A stretch of DNA of 64,000 bases from positions 129,875 through 193,874 of the forward strand of contig NZ_JAKZLB010000003.1 of the NCBI RefSeq assembly GCF_022808865.1. The letters run 5' to 3'. Position numbers and translations under genes: made by a program. The notes below the pieces were generated by a model. The model made no database searches. It saw only the letters and a list, made by a program, of their open reading frames with translations, and was not told the DNA's origin. Origin of the DNA: Geothrix oryzisoli (lineage in GTDB: Bacteria; Acidobacteriota; Holophagae; Holophagales; Holophagaceae). Shown piece by piece: positions 24,023-33,875 of this stretch (within the stretch, counting starts at the first letter, position 1; every line of letters starts with the position of its first letter).

Positions 24023-25027
24023 TCAGTTCAGCTTGCCCGCGCCCATGGCGGCGAGGTCGCCGGGAATGGCCACGGCGCCGAAGCTGGTCACGGCCGCCTG
24101 GCCCTCGCGGGACAGCACGAAGCGGAGGAACTCCTTCACGGCGGGATCCAGGGCCCGGCCCGGGGCCTTGTTCACGTAGATGTAGAGGAACCGGGTCAGG
24201 GGATAGGTCGCGTTCTGGATGGTCTCGAGGGTGGGTTCCACGAAGCGGTCGCTGCCGAAGGAGGCCACGGGCACGCCCTTCACCATGCGGTTGGCGTATT
24301 GCAGGGGACCGTAGCTGATGCCGCCCCCGTCCACCGCCGGGGCCTCCACCACCGCGAACTGGTCCATGAAGGCCTTCACGCCGGGCTTGAAGTCGCCCTT
24401 CTTCATCACGTGCTCGCGGAAGAACGCGCGGGTGCCGGAGTTCTCGTCGCGGCCGTAGGCCTGGATGTCCCGCTGCTTCCAGTCGCCTCCGAGGCCGAGG
24501 TCGCCCCACCGCTGGATGTCGCGCTTGGCTCCGGCCTTGCGGGTGGTGGAGAAGATGGCGTCGATCTCCTCCATGCGGAGCTGCTTCACCGGGTTGTTGG
24601 CGTTGACGTAGACCACGAGGGCGTCGACGGCCACGGGGATCCGGGTGGGCGCGTAGCCGTACTTGGCCTGGAAGGACGCCAGTTCCTGGTCCGTCATCTC
24701 GCGGCTCATCTGCCCGACGAGGGCGCTGCCGTCCAGGAGGGCCCGCGGCGCCGTGGCCGAACCCTTGCAGATGAAGTTGGTGGTCAGGCGCGGATGGAAT
24801 TTCTTGAAGTCCTCGCCCCAGAGCACCATCAGGGGCTCCATGGAATCCGAACCCACGCTCTTTAGCTCGCCGGAGACGGTGTGCTCGGCCGCGTAGGCGG
24901 GCAGATCCACCGGCTTCGCGGCGACCGGGGCTGCGGCCGCCTTCGGCTTGGCGGGGAGCTCCTCCACCGGCTGGCAGGCCAGGCCGAACAGGAGCAGGGA
25001 CGAGGCGGCGAGCGCACGAAGGGACAT
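24023..25027 (-). CDS. PstS-like phosphate-binding lipoprotein
   Basis: A 334-residue lipoprotein with lipobox FGLAC (C18), then an Ala/Pro/Lys linker and a PBP-like domain. Family blocks are LKSVGSDSMEPLMVLWGEDF, GSATAPRALLDGSALVGQMSREM, YVNANNPVKQL, GRDENSGTRAFF and YPLTRFLYIYVNK. The SGTR block contacts phosphate in PstS. No pstCAB genes are adjacent, so it may be a solitary sensor or scavenging protein. The ATG at 25027 follows GGAGGAT. Confidence 0.88.
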   Translation of the reverse strand: MSLRALAASSLLLFGLACQPVEELPAKPKAAAAPVAAKPVDLPAYAAEHTVSGELKSVGSDSMEPLMVLWGEDFKKFHPRLTTNFICKGSATAPRALLDGSALVGQMSREMTDQELASFQAKYGYAPTRIPVAVDALVVYVNANNPVKQLRMEEIDAIFSTTRKAGAKRDIQRWGDLGLGGDWKQRDIQAYGRDENSGTRAFFREHVMKKGDFKPGVKAFMDQFAVVEAPAVDGGGISYGPLQYANRMVKGVPVASFGSDRFVEPTLETIQNATYPLTRFLYIYVNKAPGRALDPAVKEFLRFVLSREGQAAVTSFGAVAIPGDLAAMGAGKLN

Positions 25028-25123
25028 GGGATCCTCCGGATCCATTGCGCCATGCGGAGGTGACGGCGCCGTGAAACCGGGGCTCCTTCGCCGTGACCGG
25101 CCGGAATGGAGCTATCCTGGGCC

Positions 25124-25567
25124 ATGGCCAAGCCGCACATCCCTGAGACCCTCGCTCCGGATCTCCTGGAGCGCCTGCGCGAACGGTTCCACCCCTGGCC
25201 GCTCATCAGCGGCTGGGGGCTCACCATCGAAAGTGTGGCGCCCGGCCAGGCGACGATGGTGCTCCAGCCCACCAAGGCCGTGATCAACGGCTCCCGGGGG
25301 ACGGTGAACGGCGGCGTGCTGGCCACCATCGCCGACATGGTGAGCGCCCTCGCCCTCAGCACGGCCTTCGATGGGGCCATGCCGTTCGCCACCTCCGACC
25401 TGCACATCCGCTACCTGGAGCCCGCCCGGGGCGAGGTGCGCGGCGAGGCCCAGGTGGTGCGGATCTCCGGCCGCAGCGGCATCCTGGCCTGCCGGCTCAC
25501 CTGCGGTGAGCACCTGGTGGCCCACAGCACGGCCAACTTCGCCATCAAGCCCGGCATCGGCGGCTGA
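25124..25567 (+). CDS. PaaI-type hotdog-fold thioesterase
   Basis: About 147 residues of the hotdog thioesterase superfamily. The core VNGGVLATIADMVSALALSTAF matches the PaaI pattern HGG-x-LAT-x-AD with Asn in place of the usual His. TSDLHIRYLEPARG and TANFAIKPG follow. The substrate is presumably an acyl-CoA. An in-frame ATG at 25106 is an alternative start. The next gene starts immediately after the stop. Confidence 0.82.
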   Translation: MAKPHIPETLAPDLLERLRERFHPWPLISGWGLTIESVAPGQATMVLQPTKAVINGSRGTVNGGVLATIADMVSALALSTAFDGAMPFATSDLHIRYLEPARGEVRGEAQVVRISGRSGILACRLTCGEHLVAHSTANFAIKPGIGG

Positions 25568-25568
25568 G

Positions 25569-26612
25569 GTGAAGGGCCGGGCGCCATTCCCCGAGGCGCG
25601 GGACGCGCGGCAGGATGGACCCATCAGGCGCCTGCGCTACACCCTGGCGCTGCTGGTGGCGGTCATCGTGTGCGGCGGGCTGGGCTACCACTGGCTGTCG
25701 CACCTCAATGCCCTCGACAGCTTCTACATGGCCATCACCACCCTGTTCACCGTGGGTTTCCGGGAGCTGGGGGAGGTGAACGCCCGGACCAAGATCTTCA
25801 CGATCTTCTACCTCATCGTCGGTCTGGGCGTGGCCACCTATGCCCTCTCGAACCTGACCGCCCTGCTCCTGGAGGGCGACCTCAAGGGCTACATCATGGA
25901 GCGCCGCATGCAGAAACGCCTGGATGACCTCAAGGACCACATCATCGTCTGCGGCTTCGGGAAGATGGGCTTCCAGGCCGCCTGGGAACTGAAGAAGGCC
26001 GGCGTCCCCTTCGTGATCATCGAGCAGGATGAGACCAAGGGCCGCAGCCCCCGCTTCGCCGGGGAGCTGATCCTCTACGGCAATGCCATGGAGGAGCTGA
26101 TGCTGGAGCGCGCGGGCGTCCGGACGGCCCGGGGGCTCATCACGGCCCTCACCACCGATGCCGACAACGTCCTGGTGACGCTCACCGTGAAGCAGCTGCG
26201 GCCGGATCTGCCGGTGGTGGCCCGCAGTGCCAAGCTGGGCACCGAACGCCAGCTGAGGGCCGCCGGGGCCGATCACATCGTGAGCCCCTACGAGATCGGC
26301 GGCCGCCGCATGGCGGGCCTGCTGCTCAAGCCCGAGATGATGAACTTCTTCGACATCGTGCTGCAGCAGGAGCAGCTCGAGCTTGGGCTGGAGCGCATCG
26401 CCATCGCGCCGGACTCCCCGCTGGTGGGCCAGACCCTGCGGGAGGCCCGCCTGCGCCATGCCACGGGCTCGTTGCTGGTGGGCCTGGTGCATCCGGGCTC
26501 GGGGCTGCGATTCAACCCCTCGGGCGAGGAGCGTTTCCAGACGGGGGACGAGCTGCTGGTCATGGGGCCCGCGGACGCCCTGGAAATCCTCACGCGGCTG
26601 GCCAAGGGCTGA
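25569..26612 (+). CDS. Two-helix K+ channel with RCK (TrkA-N/TrkA-C) domains
   Basis: A 347-residue protein: TM1 (YTLALLVAVIVCGGLGYHWL), pore loop, TM2 (FYLIVGLGVATYALSNLTALLL), TrkA-N with HIIVCGFGKMGFQAAWELKKAG, and TrkA-C (about residues 255-347). The filter reads T-V-G-F-R rather than T-V-G-Y-G, which could alter selectivity. The best start in frame is GTG at 25569, which lies one base past the preceding stop. It is followed 3 bases later by a Kef-type antiporter gene, so the pair forms a K+ handling unit. Confidence 0.88.
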   Translation: MKGRAPFPEARDARQDGPIRRLRYTLALLVAVIVCGGLGYHWLSHLNALDSFYMAITTLFTVGFRELGEVNARTKIFTIFYLIVGLGVATYALSNLTALLLEGDLKGYIMERRMQKRLDDLKDHIIVCGFGKMGFQAAWELKKAGVPFVIIEQDETKGRSPRFAGELILYGNAMEELMLERAGVRTARGLITALTTDADNVLVTLTVKQLRPDLPVVARSAKLGTERQLRAAGADHIVSPYEIGGRRMAGLLLKPEMMNFFDIVLQQEQLELGLERIAIAPDSPLVGQTLREARLRHATGSLLVGLVHPGSGLRFNPSGEERFQTGDELLVMGPADALEILTRLAKG

Positions 26613-26615
26613 GGC

Positions 26616-28640
26616 ATGGAGGGGCATGCGCGCCTCCTGCTGGATCTGGCGACGGTGTTGGGCGTCGCCGCACTGACGTCGGTGCTGTTCCAGAAGCTGA
26701 AGCAGCCGGCGGTCCTGGGCTACCTGCTGGCGGGCATGATCGTGGGCCCCCATGTGCCCGTGCCGCTGGTGGCGGACCTGGGCAATGTGCGGCTCATGGG
26801 CGAGCTGGGTGTCATCCTGCTGATGTTCACCATCGGCCTGGAGTTCAGCCTGCCGAAGCTGCTCCATGCGGGACCGCCGGCCCTGCTCACGGGCACCCTC
26901 CAGGTGGGCACCCAGCTGGTGGTCGGCTTCCTCGTGGCCCGCCTGCTGGGGTGGACCCCCCTGGAGAGTGCCTTCTTCGGGGCCAGCCTGGCCATCGCCT
27001 CCACCATGATCCTCGCCAAGCTCTTCGACGAGCGCGGCATCCGCGGCCCGCTGAAGGAGACCGTGCTGGGCGTCCTGCTGGTGGAGGACCTCCACGCCGT
27101 GCTGCTGCTGGCGGCCCTCACGGCGGCGGCCTCCCTGGGCGGCCCCAGCGCCGGGGCCATCGCGGGCACCCTGCTGAAGCTGGCGGTGTTCCTCGCCGTG
27201 TTGGTGGGCGCGGGGCGGCTGGTGGTGCCCCCCGCCGTGCGCTGGGTGGCGGATCACGCGCGCGACGAGGTCCTGCTGGTGGTGGGTGCCGGCCTCTGCT
27301 TCGGGCTGGCGCAGCTCGCCGCCTGGGCGGGCTTCTCCGTGGCCATGGGCGCCTTCGTGGCGGGGATGCTGGTCTGCGAATCCGGCCGGGGGCGCAAGGT
27401 GGAGCACCTGGTCCATCCCCTGCGGGACCTCTTCGCGGCCATGTTCTTCGTGGCGGTGGGCATGCTGATGGAGCCCGCCGCCGTCTGGCGCGACTGGCCC
27501 CTGGTGCTGCTCTTCACCACGCTGGTCATCGTCGTGAACGCGGTGTCCGTGATGGTGGGGGCCACCCTGGCCGGCCTGCCTCTGGCCCTCGGCGTGCGCG
27601 CCGGCCTCGCCCTGGGGCAGGTGGGGGAGTTCGGCTTCATCCTCCTGAGTGCCGGCATCGGCCTCGGCGTCGTGGATCCCTCCCGCTACGCCCTGCTGGC
27701 CGCCATCTGCGTGGCCACCGCCCTGGCCACGCCGGCCCTCCTGTCCGCCGGAGAGCCCGCGGCCCGGTTCCTGGACCGGCACCTGCCGGCCCCGCTGAGG
27801 ACCTACCTGAGTCTCTACCAGTCCTGGGCCGCGGCCCTGCGGGCGCCGGCCTTGCGCAAGGCCCCCGGGGCCGCCGTGCGCCGGACCTTCCTGCACCTGC
27901 TGCTGGATGCCGTCCTCATCGGCCTGGTGGGGGCCCTGGCGCCGCGGGTGATGCGGCTCGGGGCCGCCTGGCTCGAGGGGAGCGGCACCTTGGGGCACAC
28001 CCTGGCCCAGGGCGCCGTGCTGCTGGCTGCGGCCAGCCTGGTGGCCCTGCTGGTGAGCCGCATGGTGCGCCGCAGCCGAGTCCTGGCGGAGCGTCTTCTG
28101 GACTTGCCGGGCCCCGGCGGCCTGGGCGCCCGCCCTGACACCCGCCGCGCCTTCCGCACCGGACTGCGCCTCGGCGTGCTGCTGCTCACGGGCCTGCCCG
28201 TGCTGGCGGCCGTCTCGGCCCTCATCCCCCTCGCCTCCATCGGAGCCCTGGGCGCGGCCTCGGCGCTGGCCATTCCGCTGCTGCTCTGGCGCCGGGCCCG
28301 GGGCCTCCAGAGGGATCTCGAGGCGAGCTCCGACTGGATGGGCGAGGACGCCCGAGATCCTTGGGGCACCTCGGAAGCCGCTGCGGCCACCCCCTCCGGG
28401 GGCTGGCGCACCCTTCGCATCGGGGCCCGCTGCCCCTCCCTGGGGCGGACCCTGGAGGAGCTGGACCTGCCCGGCGGGGCGGGTGTGGCCCTGGTGGCCC
28501 TGCTGAGGGAAGGCCACCTGCTGGAGCCGCGGTCCGAGACCCGGCTCCAGCCCGGGGACCTGCTGGCCCTCAGCGGCCCGGCCTCGGCGCTGGATGAGGC
28601 CGAGGCCCTGCTGGGGCGGGAGCCGGGCCCGGGGATCTGA
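26616..28640 (+). CDS. Kef-type K+/H+ antiporter (CPA2) with TrkA-C tail
   Basis: A 674-residue membrane protein. The CPA2 core (residues about 5-385) includes QPAVLGYLLAGMIVGPH, ELGVILLMFTIGLEFSLPKL, ASLAIASTMILAKL, VLLVEDLHAVLLL and AGLALGQVGEFGFILLSAGIG. A second hydrophobic block (residues about 425-560) replaces the TrkA-N domain of KefB/C. The C-terminal 75 residues form a TrkA-C-like domain ending QPGDLLALSGPASALDEAE. It probably exchanges K+ or Na+ for H+. Confidence 0.9.
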   Translation: MEGHARLLLDLATVLGVAALTSVLFQKLKQPAVLGYLLAGMIVGPHVPVPLVADLGNVRLMGELGVILLMFTIGLEFSLPKLLHAGPPALLTGTLQVGTQLVVGFLVARLLGWTPLESAFFGASLAIASTMILAKLFDERGIRGPLKETVLGVLLVEDLHAVLLLAALTAAASLGGPSAGAIAGTLLKLAVFLAVLVGAGRLVVPPAVRWVADHARDEVLLVVGAGLCFGLAQLAAWAGFSVAMGAFVAGMLVCESGRGRKVEHLVHPLRDLFAAMFFVAVGMLMEPAAVWRDWPLVLLFTTLVIVVNAVSVMVGATLAGLPLALGVRAGLALGQVGEFGFILLSAGIGLGVVDPSRYALLAAICVATALATPALLSAGEPAARFLDRHLPAPLRTYLSLYQSWAAALRAPALRKAPGAAVRRTFLHLLLDAVLIGLVGALAPRVMRLGAAWLEGSGTLGHTLAQGAVLLAAASLVALLVSRMVRRSRVLAERLLDLPGPGGLGARPDTRRAFRTGLRLGVLLLTGLPVLAAVSALIPLASIGALGAASALAIPLLLWRRARGLQRDLEASSDWMGEDARDPWGTSEAAAATPSGGWRTLRIGARCPSLGRTLEELDLPGGAGVALVALLREGHLLEPRSETRLQPGDLLALSGPASALDEAEALLGREPGPGI

Positions 28641-28649
28641 GCGACAGGA

Positions 28650-30140
28650 TCAGCGGGATCCGGAAGGATTCACGGCCCCAGTGACGGGCAGGGCCACCTT
28701 GCCGTGCGGCAGCCGGGCCGGCATCTCCGCCAGTTCCCAGGCGGTGACGGCCATGGCCTGGGCGCCCTGCACCAGCTGGTCCGGCACCAGGTGGTCCGGG
28801 TAGTCCATCTGGCTGTGGTGGGTGCCCAGGAAGTAGTCCACCGGTTCCTGGATGGCGGCGAAGGCGGGCACGCCGGCCCGGTCGAATGGCGCGTGGTCGG
28901 TGCTGCCCATGACGCGGAGCGAGAGGTCCTTCACGCCCAGGTCGTTCAGGGGGGCGATGGCCTGGGCCATGAGGCCGCGGCAGGCCTCGCGGCCCTGCAG
29001 GGTGAATCCCTTCACCATGCCGGTGCCCATGTCGTCCACCAGCACGGCCTGGATGGCGTCCAGTTCGGCCTTGTGAGCCTCCACGTAGGCGCGGGAGCCC
29101 AGCAGGCCCTGCTCCTCGCCGCTCCAGAGGACCACGCGGAGGGTGCGCCGGGGCTTGAGGCCCGTGGCCTGGAAGGCGCGCAGCACCTCCAAGGCCACGG
29201 AGCTGCCCGTGGCGTTGTCCGTGGCGCCGGTGCCCAGGTCCCAGCTGTCCAGGTGGCCGCCCACGATGACGACTTCACCGGGTTTCTCCCGACCGGGGAT
29301 TTCGCCCACCACGTTGTGGGCCTGGACGGGCGTGGCCGAGAAACCGCCGCCCAGGGTCAGCTCCAGCTTCACCGGCTCCTTCCGGGAGAGGAGGCGCAGC
29401 AGCATCTTGTAGGGCTCCTGCGGCACATAGGCCGCGGGGAGCGCGGGCTTCTTCGGATCGCGTCCGGCCCCGCCGCTGGTGAAGCTGAGGCCGTTCTTGC
29501 GGCCCGACATGGACAGGGTGGCCAGGGCGCCCTCGTCGAGGAGGAACTGCGCCATGGCGGCCTGCTCCGCCTGGTAGGCCTCGAAGTCACCGCCCCGGCG
29601 GGGCAGGGGCGGGCGCTTGTCGTCGGGGTTGGTGCGCAGCAGGATGCGGCCCTTCAGCTGCCCCCTGAAGGCTTTCAGTTCCTCCAGGTTGCGGGCGTCC
29701 ACCAGGAGCAGGTCGCCCTTCACGGCGCCCCGGGTGCCCGGGGTCCAGGCCAGCTGATCGACCCGGAAGCGGATGCCGTTGTGGGTGAGCAGGCGGGCGC
29801 TGTCCACCCCGCGCGTCCAGGCCAGGCCGAAGTCGTAGGCCTCCTCATGGACATTGACCGCGCCGAGCCGCTTCATCTCCCCCATGGCCCAGGCCTGGGC
29901 CTGCCGCAGCTGCCCCGATCCCGTGAGGCGGGGTCCGATCACGTCGCACAGGTACTCCACTCGGGCGACCAGCTCGGCGTGTTCCTTGATGTCGCGCAGC
30001 AGCCTGCCGGCAGGGGTGTCCGGGTAGTCCTTCAGCACCGGCACGGGCGAAGGCGTCGGCGGGGCGGCCGCAAACGGCGACTGGGCCTGGAGGAGGGCGG
30101 CCAGGGTCAGGCCGAACAGGGCGGCGGGGATCCGCGGCAT
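28650..30140 (-). CDS. Secreted M28-family zinc peptidase
   Basis: A 496-residue protein with a signal peptide ending ALLQA. The C-terminal catalytic domain has the two-zinc site of M28: GGHLDSWDLGTGATDNATGSS (His, Asp), SGEEQGLLGSRAY (catalytic Glu and ligand Glu), STDHAPFDRAGVP and THHSQMDYPD. A PA-like insert lies between residues 130 and 260. The family includes aminopeptidases and carboxypeptidases (Q-type). It is divergent from the arsenic operon, whose promoter lies in the shared 103-base gap. Confidence 0.9.
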   Translation of the reverse strand: MPRIPAALFGLTLAALLQAQSPFAAAPPTPSPVPVLKDYPDTPAGRLLRDIKEHAELVARVEYLCDVIGPRLTGSGQLRQAQAWAMGEMKRLGAVNVHEEAYDFGLAWTRGVDSARLLTHNGIRFRVDQLAWTPGTRGAVKGDLLLVDARNLEELKAFRGQLKGRILLRTNPDDKRPPLPRRGGDFEAYQAEQAAMAQFLLDEGALATLSMSGRKNGLSFTSGGAGRDPKKPALPAAYVPQEPYKMLLRLLSRKEPVKLELTLGGGFSATPVQAHNVVGEIPGREKPGEVVIVGGHLDSWDLGTGATDNATGSSVALEVLRAFQATGLKPRRTLRVVLWSGEEQGLLGSRAYVEAHKAELDAIQAVLVDDMGTGMVKGFTLQGREACRGLMAQAIAPLNDLGVKDLSLRVMGSTDHAPFDRAGVPAFAAIQEPVDYFLGTHHSQMDYPDHLVPDQLVQGAQAMAVTAWELAEMPARLPHGKVALPVTGAVNPSGSR

Positions 30141-30190
30141 GGGAACTCCTGATGGGAAGGCTGGAACCAGGAAACATCAGAAAACGAGGT

Positions 30191-30244
30191 ATGGCAAGCC
30201 GAGAGTCCGGCGGTATGATGACGATGTTTCGGGAAATAGCGAAA
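30191..30244 (+). promoter_or_regulatory. arsR1 operon promoter and operator
   Basis: ATGGCA (30191-30196) and a perfect-looking TATGAT (30214-30219) are 17 bases apart. Downstream lies TTTCG-N8-CGAAA (30227-30244), the same operator spacing as at 33402-33419. The operator abuts the ATG, so ArsR binding would block both initiation of transcription and the leader. Confidence 0.7.
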
Positions 30245-30633
30245 TGACCTCCGACCCCCTCCGTCCCCTCGTGGACACCCTCAAGACCCTGGCCCATCCG
30301 GTGCGCCTGCGCATCCTGGCCCTGCTGCATGCGGGCGAGCTTTGCGTCTGCGAGGTGGCCGAGGTGCTGGGTCTGGCGCCCTCCACCGTGTCCGAGCACC
30401 TGACCGGCCTGCGCCGCACGGGCCTGGTGCGCGAGTGGAAGGTCGGCCGCTGGGTTCACGTGGCCCTCTCCGACGAGGCCGCCGTGCGCCCCCTGCTGGA
30501 GGCCCTCTGGCCCCTCATGGCCGGCGCCGAGGCCGAGCTTTCCCGCGACCGCGCCCAGGCGCTCGCCCTGCGCTGCGATCCCTGTGACCCCACCGCCTGT
30601 CCCCCTGCACGAACCCCCAAGGAGCCCGCATGA
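30244..30633 (+). CDS. arsR: ArsR family arsenic-responsive repressor (ArsR1)
   Basis: A 129-residue winged-helix repressor. LKTLAHPVRLRILALLHAGELCVCEVAEVLGLAPSTVSEHLTGLRRTGL contains the helix-turn-helix and the ELCVCEV metal site that senses As(III). An extra C-terminal tail carries three more cysteines (LRCDPCDPTACP). It starts the island and overlaps the next gene by four bases. Confidence 0.93.
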   Translation: MTSDPLRPLVDTLKTLAHPVRLRILALLHAGELCVCEVAEVLGLAPSTVSEHLTGLRRTGLVREWKVGRWVHVALSDEAAVRPLLEALWPLMAGAEAELSRDRAQALALRCDPCDPTACPPARTPKEPA

Positions 30634-30971
30634 CCACCCAGCCCCAGACCGAGGCCGCGACCGAAACCACCGGCCTCGATGAGACGACCCTCAACCTCAT
30701 CGCCCTGGGCGCCGCCATCGGCGCCAACGCCGAGCGCGCCTTCCGCGCCCATCAGAGCCGGCTGGCCGAGCTGGGCGTCTCCAACGACGACATGATCGAG
30801 GCCGTCAACATGGCCCTGCGCGTGAAGGGCGATCCCCACTCGCAGATCATGGCCCTGGCCCAGACGACGCTGGTGGGCGAGAGCGCCGGCGGCTGCTGCG
30901 GCGGTTCCTGCGCCTGCGAGGAGGCGGGCGGCCAGAAGGGCGACTGCGGCGACGACTGCGACTGCAAGTAG
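30630..30971 (+). CDS. AhpD-like small protein without redox Cys, with Cys-rich tail
   Basis: 113 residues. Residues 15-80 follow the carboxymuconolactone decarboxylase/AhpD helical fold ([22 protein letters not shown]). In related proteins of arsenic operons this block reads GANCEPC, but here both cysteines are Ala (A34, A37), so disulphide chemistry is lost. The C-terminus instead gains seven cysteines (C89, C90, C94, C96, C106, C110, C112) in a glycine/aspartate-rich metallothionein-like tail. An As(III)-binding chaperone role is inferred. Translation is coupled to arsR1. Confidence 0.75.
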   Translation: MTTQPQTEAATETTGLDETTLNLIALGAAIGANAERAFRAHQSRLAELGVSNDDMIEAVNMALRVKGDPHSQIMALAQTTLVGESAGGCCGGSCACEEAGGQKGDCGDDCDCK

Positions 30972-30979
30972 GAGGATCC

Positions 30980-32074
<1,095 letters not shown>

Positions 32075-32077
32075 GCC

Positions 32078-32491
32078 ATGGGCATCTTCGAGGGCAGGGG
32101 CATGGTGATCCAGGGGCTGCGCTTCCTGGCGCCGAAGGACGCGCTGGCCGTGCTGAACGAGGGCGCGGTCCTGGTGGACCTCCGCCTCGACGAGCTGGCG
32201 GAGATGAAGGCCTTCCAGGTGCCGGAGACGATCCGCATCCCCCACGAGGAACTCCCCGGCCTGCTCGCCGAGCTGCCCGCGGACCGGCCCCTGCTCCTGG
32301 CCGACAGCTCTGGCGTCTACACCAAGGAAGCCGCGCACCTGCTGCTCGACCACGGCTTCACCCAGGTGGCCTGCCTCAACGGCGGCATGCTCCTCTGGGA
32401 CCAGGAGGGCCTGCCCGTGGCGACCGACGCCGCGGCCCTCCTCTACGGACCCTGCCCCTGCGTCCTGCGCCCCCGGAAAGGCCACCGATGA
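32078..32491 (+). CDS. Rhodanese-fold protein lacking the catalytic Cys
   Basis: A 137-residue rhodanese-like domain: APKDALAVLNEGAVLVDLR, IRIPHEELPG, LLLADSSGVYTKEAAHLLLDHGF and ACLNGGMLLW. The active-site loop CxxGxR is replaced by D76-S-S-G79, so sulphur transfer is unlikely. A CxC pair (C126, C128) has been added near the C-terminus. This parallels the Cys swap in the AhpD-like protein two genes upstream. It overlaps the next gene by four bases. Confidence 0.8.
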   Translation: MGIFEGRGMVIQGLRFLAPKDALAVLNEGAVLVDLRLDELAEMKAFQVPETIRIPHEELPGLLAELPADRPLLLADSSGVYTKEAAHLLLDHGFTQVACLNGGMLLWDQEGLPVATDAAALLYGPCPCVLRPRKGHR

Positions 32492-32970
32492 TCCGCCCAG
32501 TCCTGCCCACCGACGCCCCGGCCCTGGCCGACATCTACAACCCCTACGTGCGGGACACCATCATCACCTTCGAGGAGGAACCGGTTTCCGCGGCCGAGAT
32601 GGGGGCGCGCATCGCCAAGGTGACCGCGACCTATCCCTGGCTCGTGTGGGAGGAGGACGGCGGGGTGATCGGCTACGCCTACGGCGCCACCTGGCGGACC
32701 CGGCACGCCTACCGCTTCGCCGTGGAGACCACGGTCTACCTGGCCCAGGGCCACCACGGGAAGGGACGGGGCGCCGCGCTCTACCAGGCGCTGCTGGACG
32801 AACTCCGGCAGCAGGGCTTCCACTCGGCCCTGGGCTGCCTGGGCCTGCCCAACGAGCCCAGCGTGCGGCTGCACGAGAAGCTCGGCTTCCGGAAGGTGGG
32901 CCACATGACCGAAGCCGGCTGGAAGTTCGGCGCCTGGGTGGATGTGGGCTTCTGGGAACGGATGCTGTGA
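32488..32970 (+). CDS. arsN: GNAT acetyltransferase, ArsN/PAT-like
   Basis: A 160-residue GNAT protein of the phosphinothricin acetyltransferase group ([81 protein letters not shown]). Members in ars operons (ArsN1) acetylate arsinothricin. That substrate is inferred from context. Confidence 0.82.
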   Translation: MIRPVLPTDAPALADIYNPYVRDTIITFEEEPVSAAEMGARIAKVTATYPWLVWEEDGGVIGYAYGATWRTRHAYRFAVETTVYLAQGHHGKGRGAALYQALLDELRQQGFHSALGCLGLPNEPSVRLHEKLGFRKVGHMTEAGWKFGAWVDVGFWERML

Positions 32971-32980
32971 AGGAGCCACG

Positions 32981-33400
32981 GTGACCTCGATCCTCTTCCT
33001 CTGCGTGGCCAACAGCGCCCGGTCCCAGCTGGGCGAAGGTCTGGCGCGCCTCCTGTTCCCGGACTTCCGCATCCAGAGCGCCGGCAGCCGGCCCAGCGGC
33101 GTGAACCCGTACGCCATCGAGGTCCTGGCGGAGCGGGGCATCGACGCCTCGACGCACACCTCCAAGCCCGTGTCGGCCATCGATCCGGCCTCCGTGGACC
33201 TGGTGATCACGCTCTGCGCCGAGGAAGTCTGCCCTGCCTTCCTGGGCAAGGCCGAGCGCCTGCACTGGCCCATCCCGGATCCCGCCAGCGATGATCCTTC
33301 GCTGACGCCCGAGGACCTGCGGGCCCGCTTCCGCGCCGCCCGGGACGAGATCGCCCGCCGGTTGGAGGCGCTCGGGCGGGAGCGGGGCTGGATTTCTTGA
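32981..33400 (+). CDS. arsC: Arsenate reductase, thioredoxin-coupled (LMW-PTP type)
   Basis: 139 residues starting at GTG after AAGGAG. The phosphatase-type loop C8-VANSA-R14 binds arsenate; C79 and C84 (TLCAEEVC) correspond to the relay pair of the S. aureus enzyme. DLVITLC and HWPIPDPAS are family blocks. It reduces As(V) to As(III), with a thioredoxin such as the CAKC protein at the end of the island as a possible partner. Confidence 0.93.
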   Translation: MTSILFLCVANSARSQLGEGLARLLFPDFRIQSAGSRPSGVNPYAIEVLAERGIDASTHTSKPVSAIDPASVDLVITLCAEEVCPAFLGKAERLHWPIPDPASDDPSLTPEDLRARFRAARDEIARRLEALGRERGWIS

Positions 33401-33454
33401 ATTTCGAAAAAAATCGAAATTAGGGCTTGCGCGCTATTTCGACAAACCTAGAAT
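33401..33454 (+). promoter_or_regulatory. arsR2 promoter with ArsR operator
   Basis: A perfect inverted repeat ATTTCGA-N6-TCGAAAT (33401-33420) includes TTTCG-N8-CGAAA, as before arsR1. It is followed by TTGCGC (33427-33432), a 16-base spacer and TAGAAT (33449-33454). The 9-mer CGCTATTTC within the spacer is the reverse complement of 30233-30241 at the first promoter. Confidence 0.75.
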
Positions 33455-33471
33455 TAAGCCAGGAGGAGACC

Positions 33472-33807
33472 ATGACCGGGCGTGTGGAACAGGCGGCAGA
33501 GCGGCTGAAAGCCCTCGGACACCCCGTCCGCCTGGCCATCCTGCGCCGCGTGGTGCAGGGCCCCGAGGCGGGGACGCCCGCCGGAGAGCTGCAGTCGCGC
33601 CTGGACATCCCGGCCTCCACCCTCAGCCATCATCTGGCCACCCTCGCCGACGCCGGCCTGGTGCAGGTGGCCCGGGAAGGCACCACGCTCCGCTACCGCG
33701 CCGACTTCGGCGTGCTGCATGCGCTCACCGACTACATCTGGCAGGACTGCTGCGCCGGTGGCGCCGCGGAACCGCCGCCCCCTTCGCCCTGCTGCGACAG
33801 GGACTGA
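33472..33807 (+). CDS. ArsR family repressor (ArsR2)
   Basis: A 111-residue winged-helix protein (RLKALGHPVRLAILRRVV, LQSRLDIPASTLSHHLATLADAGL). It lacks the CVC motif in the recognition region and instead has CC pairs near the C-terminus (QDCCAGG and PCCDRD), like the C-terminal As(III) sites of AfArsR-type repressors. The ATG follows AGGAGGAG. A separate promoter suggests the second half of the island is independently tuned. Confidence 0.88.
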   Translation: MTGRVEQAAERLKALGHPVRLAILRRVVQGPEAGTPAGELQSRLDIPASTLSHHLATLADAGLVQVAREGTTLRYRADFGVLHALTDYIWQDCCAGGAAEPPPPSPCCDRD

Positions 33808-33875
33808 CCTTCCATCGTCCTGGGACCTGGATGCCGCCGGCATCCCCGGGGACCGTTCATCTGAAAGGCACCGCC

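Noticed and set aside
25545-28517. A 990-codon open frame on the minus strand opposite the K+ channel and antiporter genes
   Set aside because: It is antisense to two well-defined genes, is dominated by Gly/Gln/His/Pro typical of high-GC shadow frames, and has no motifs.
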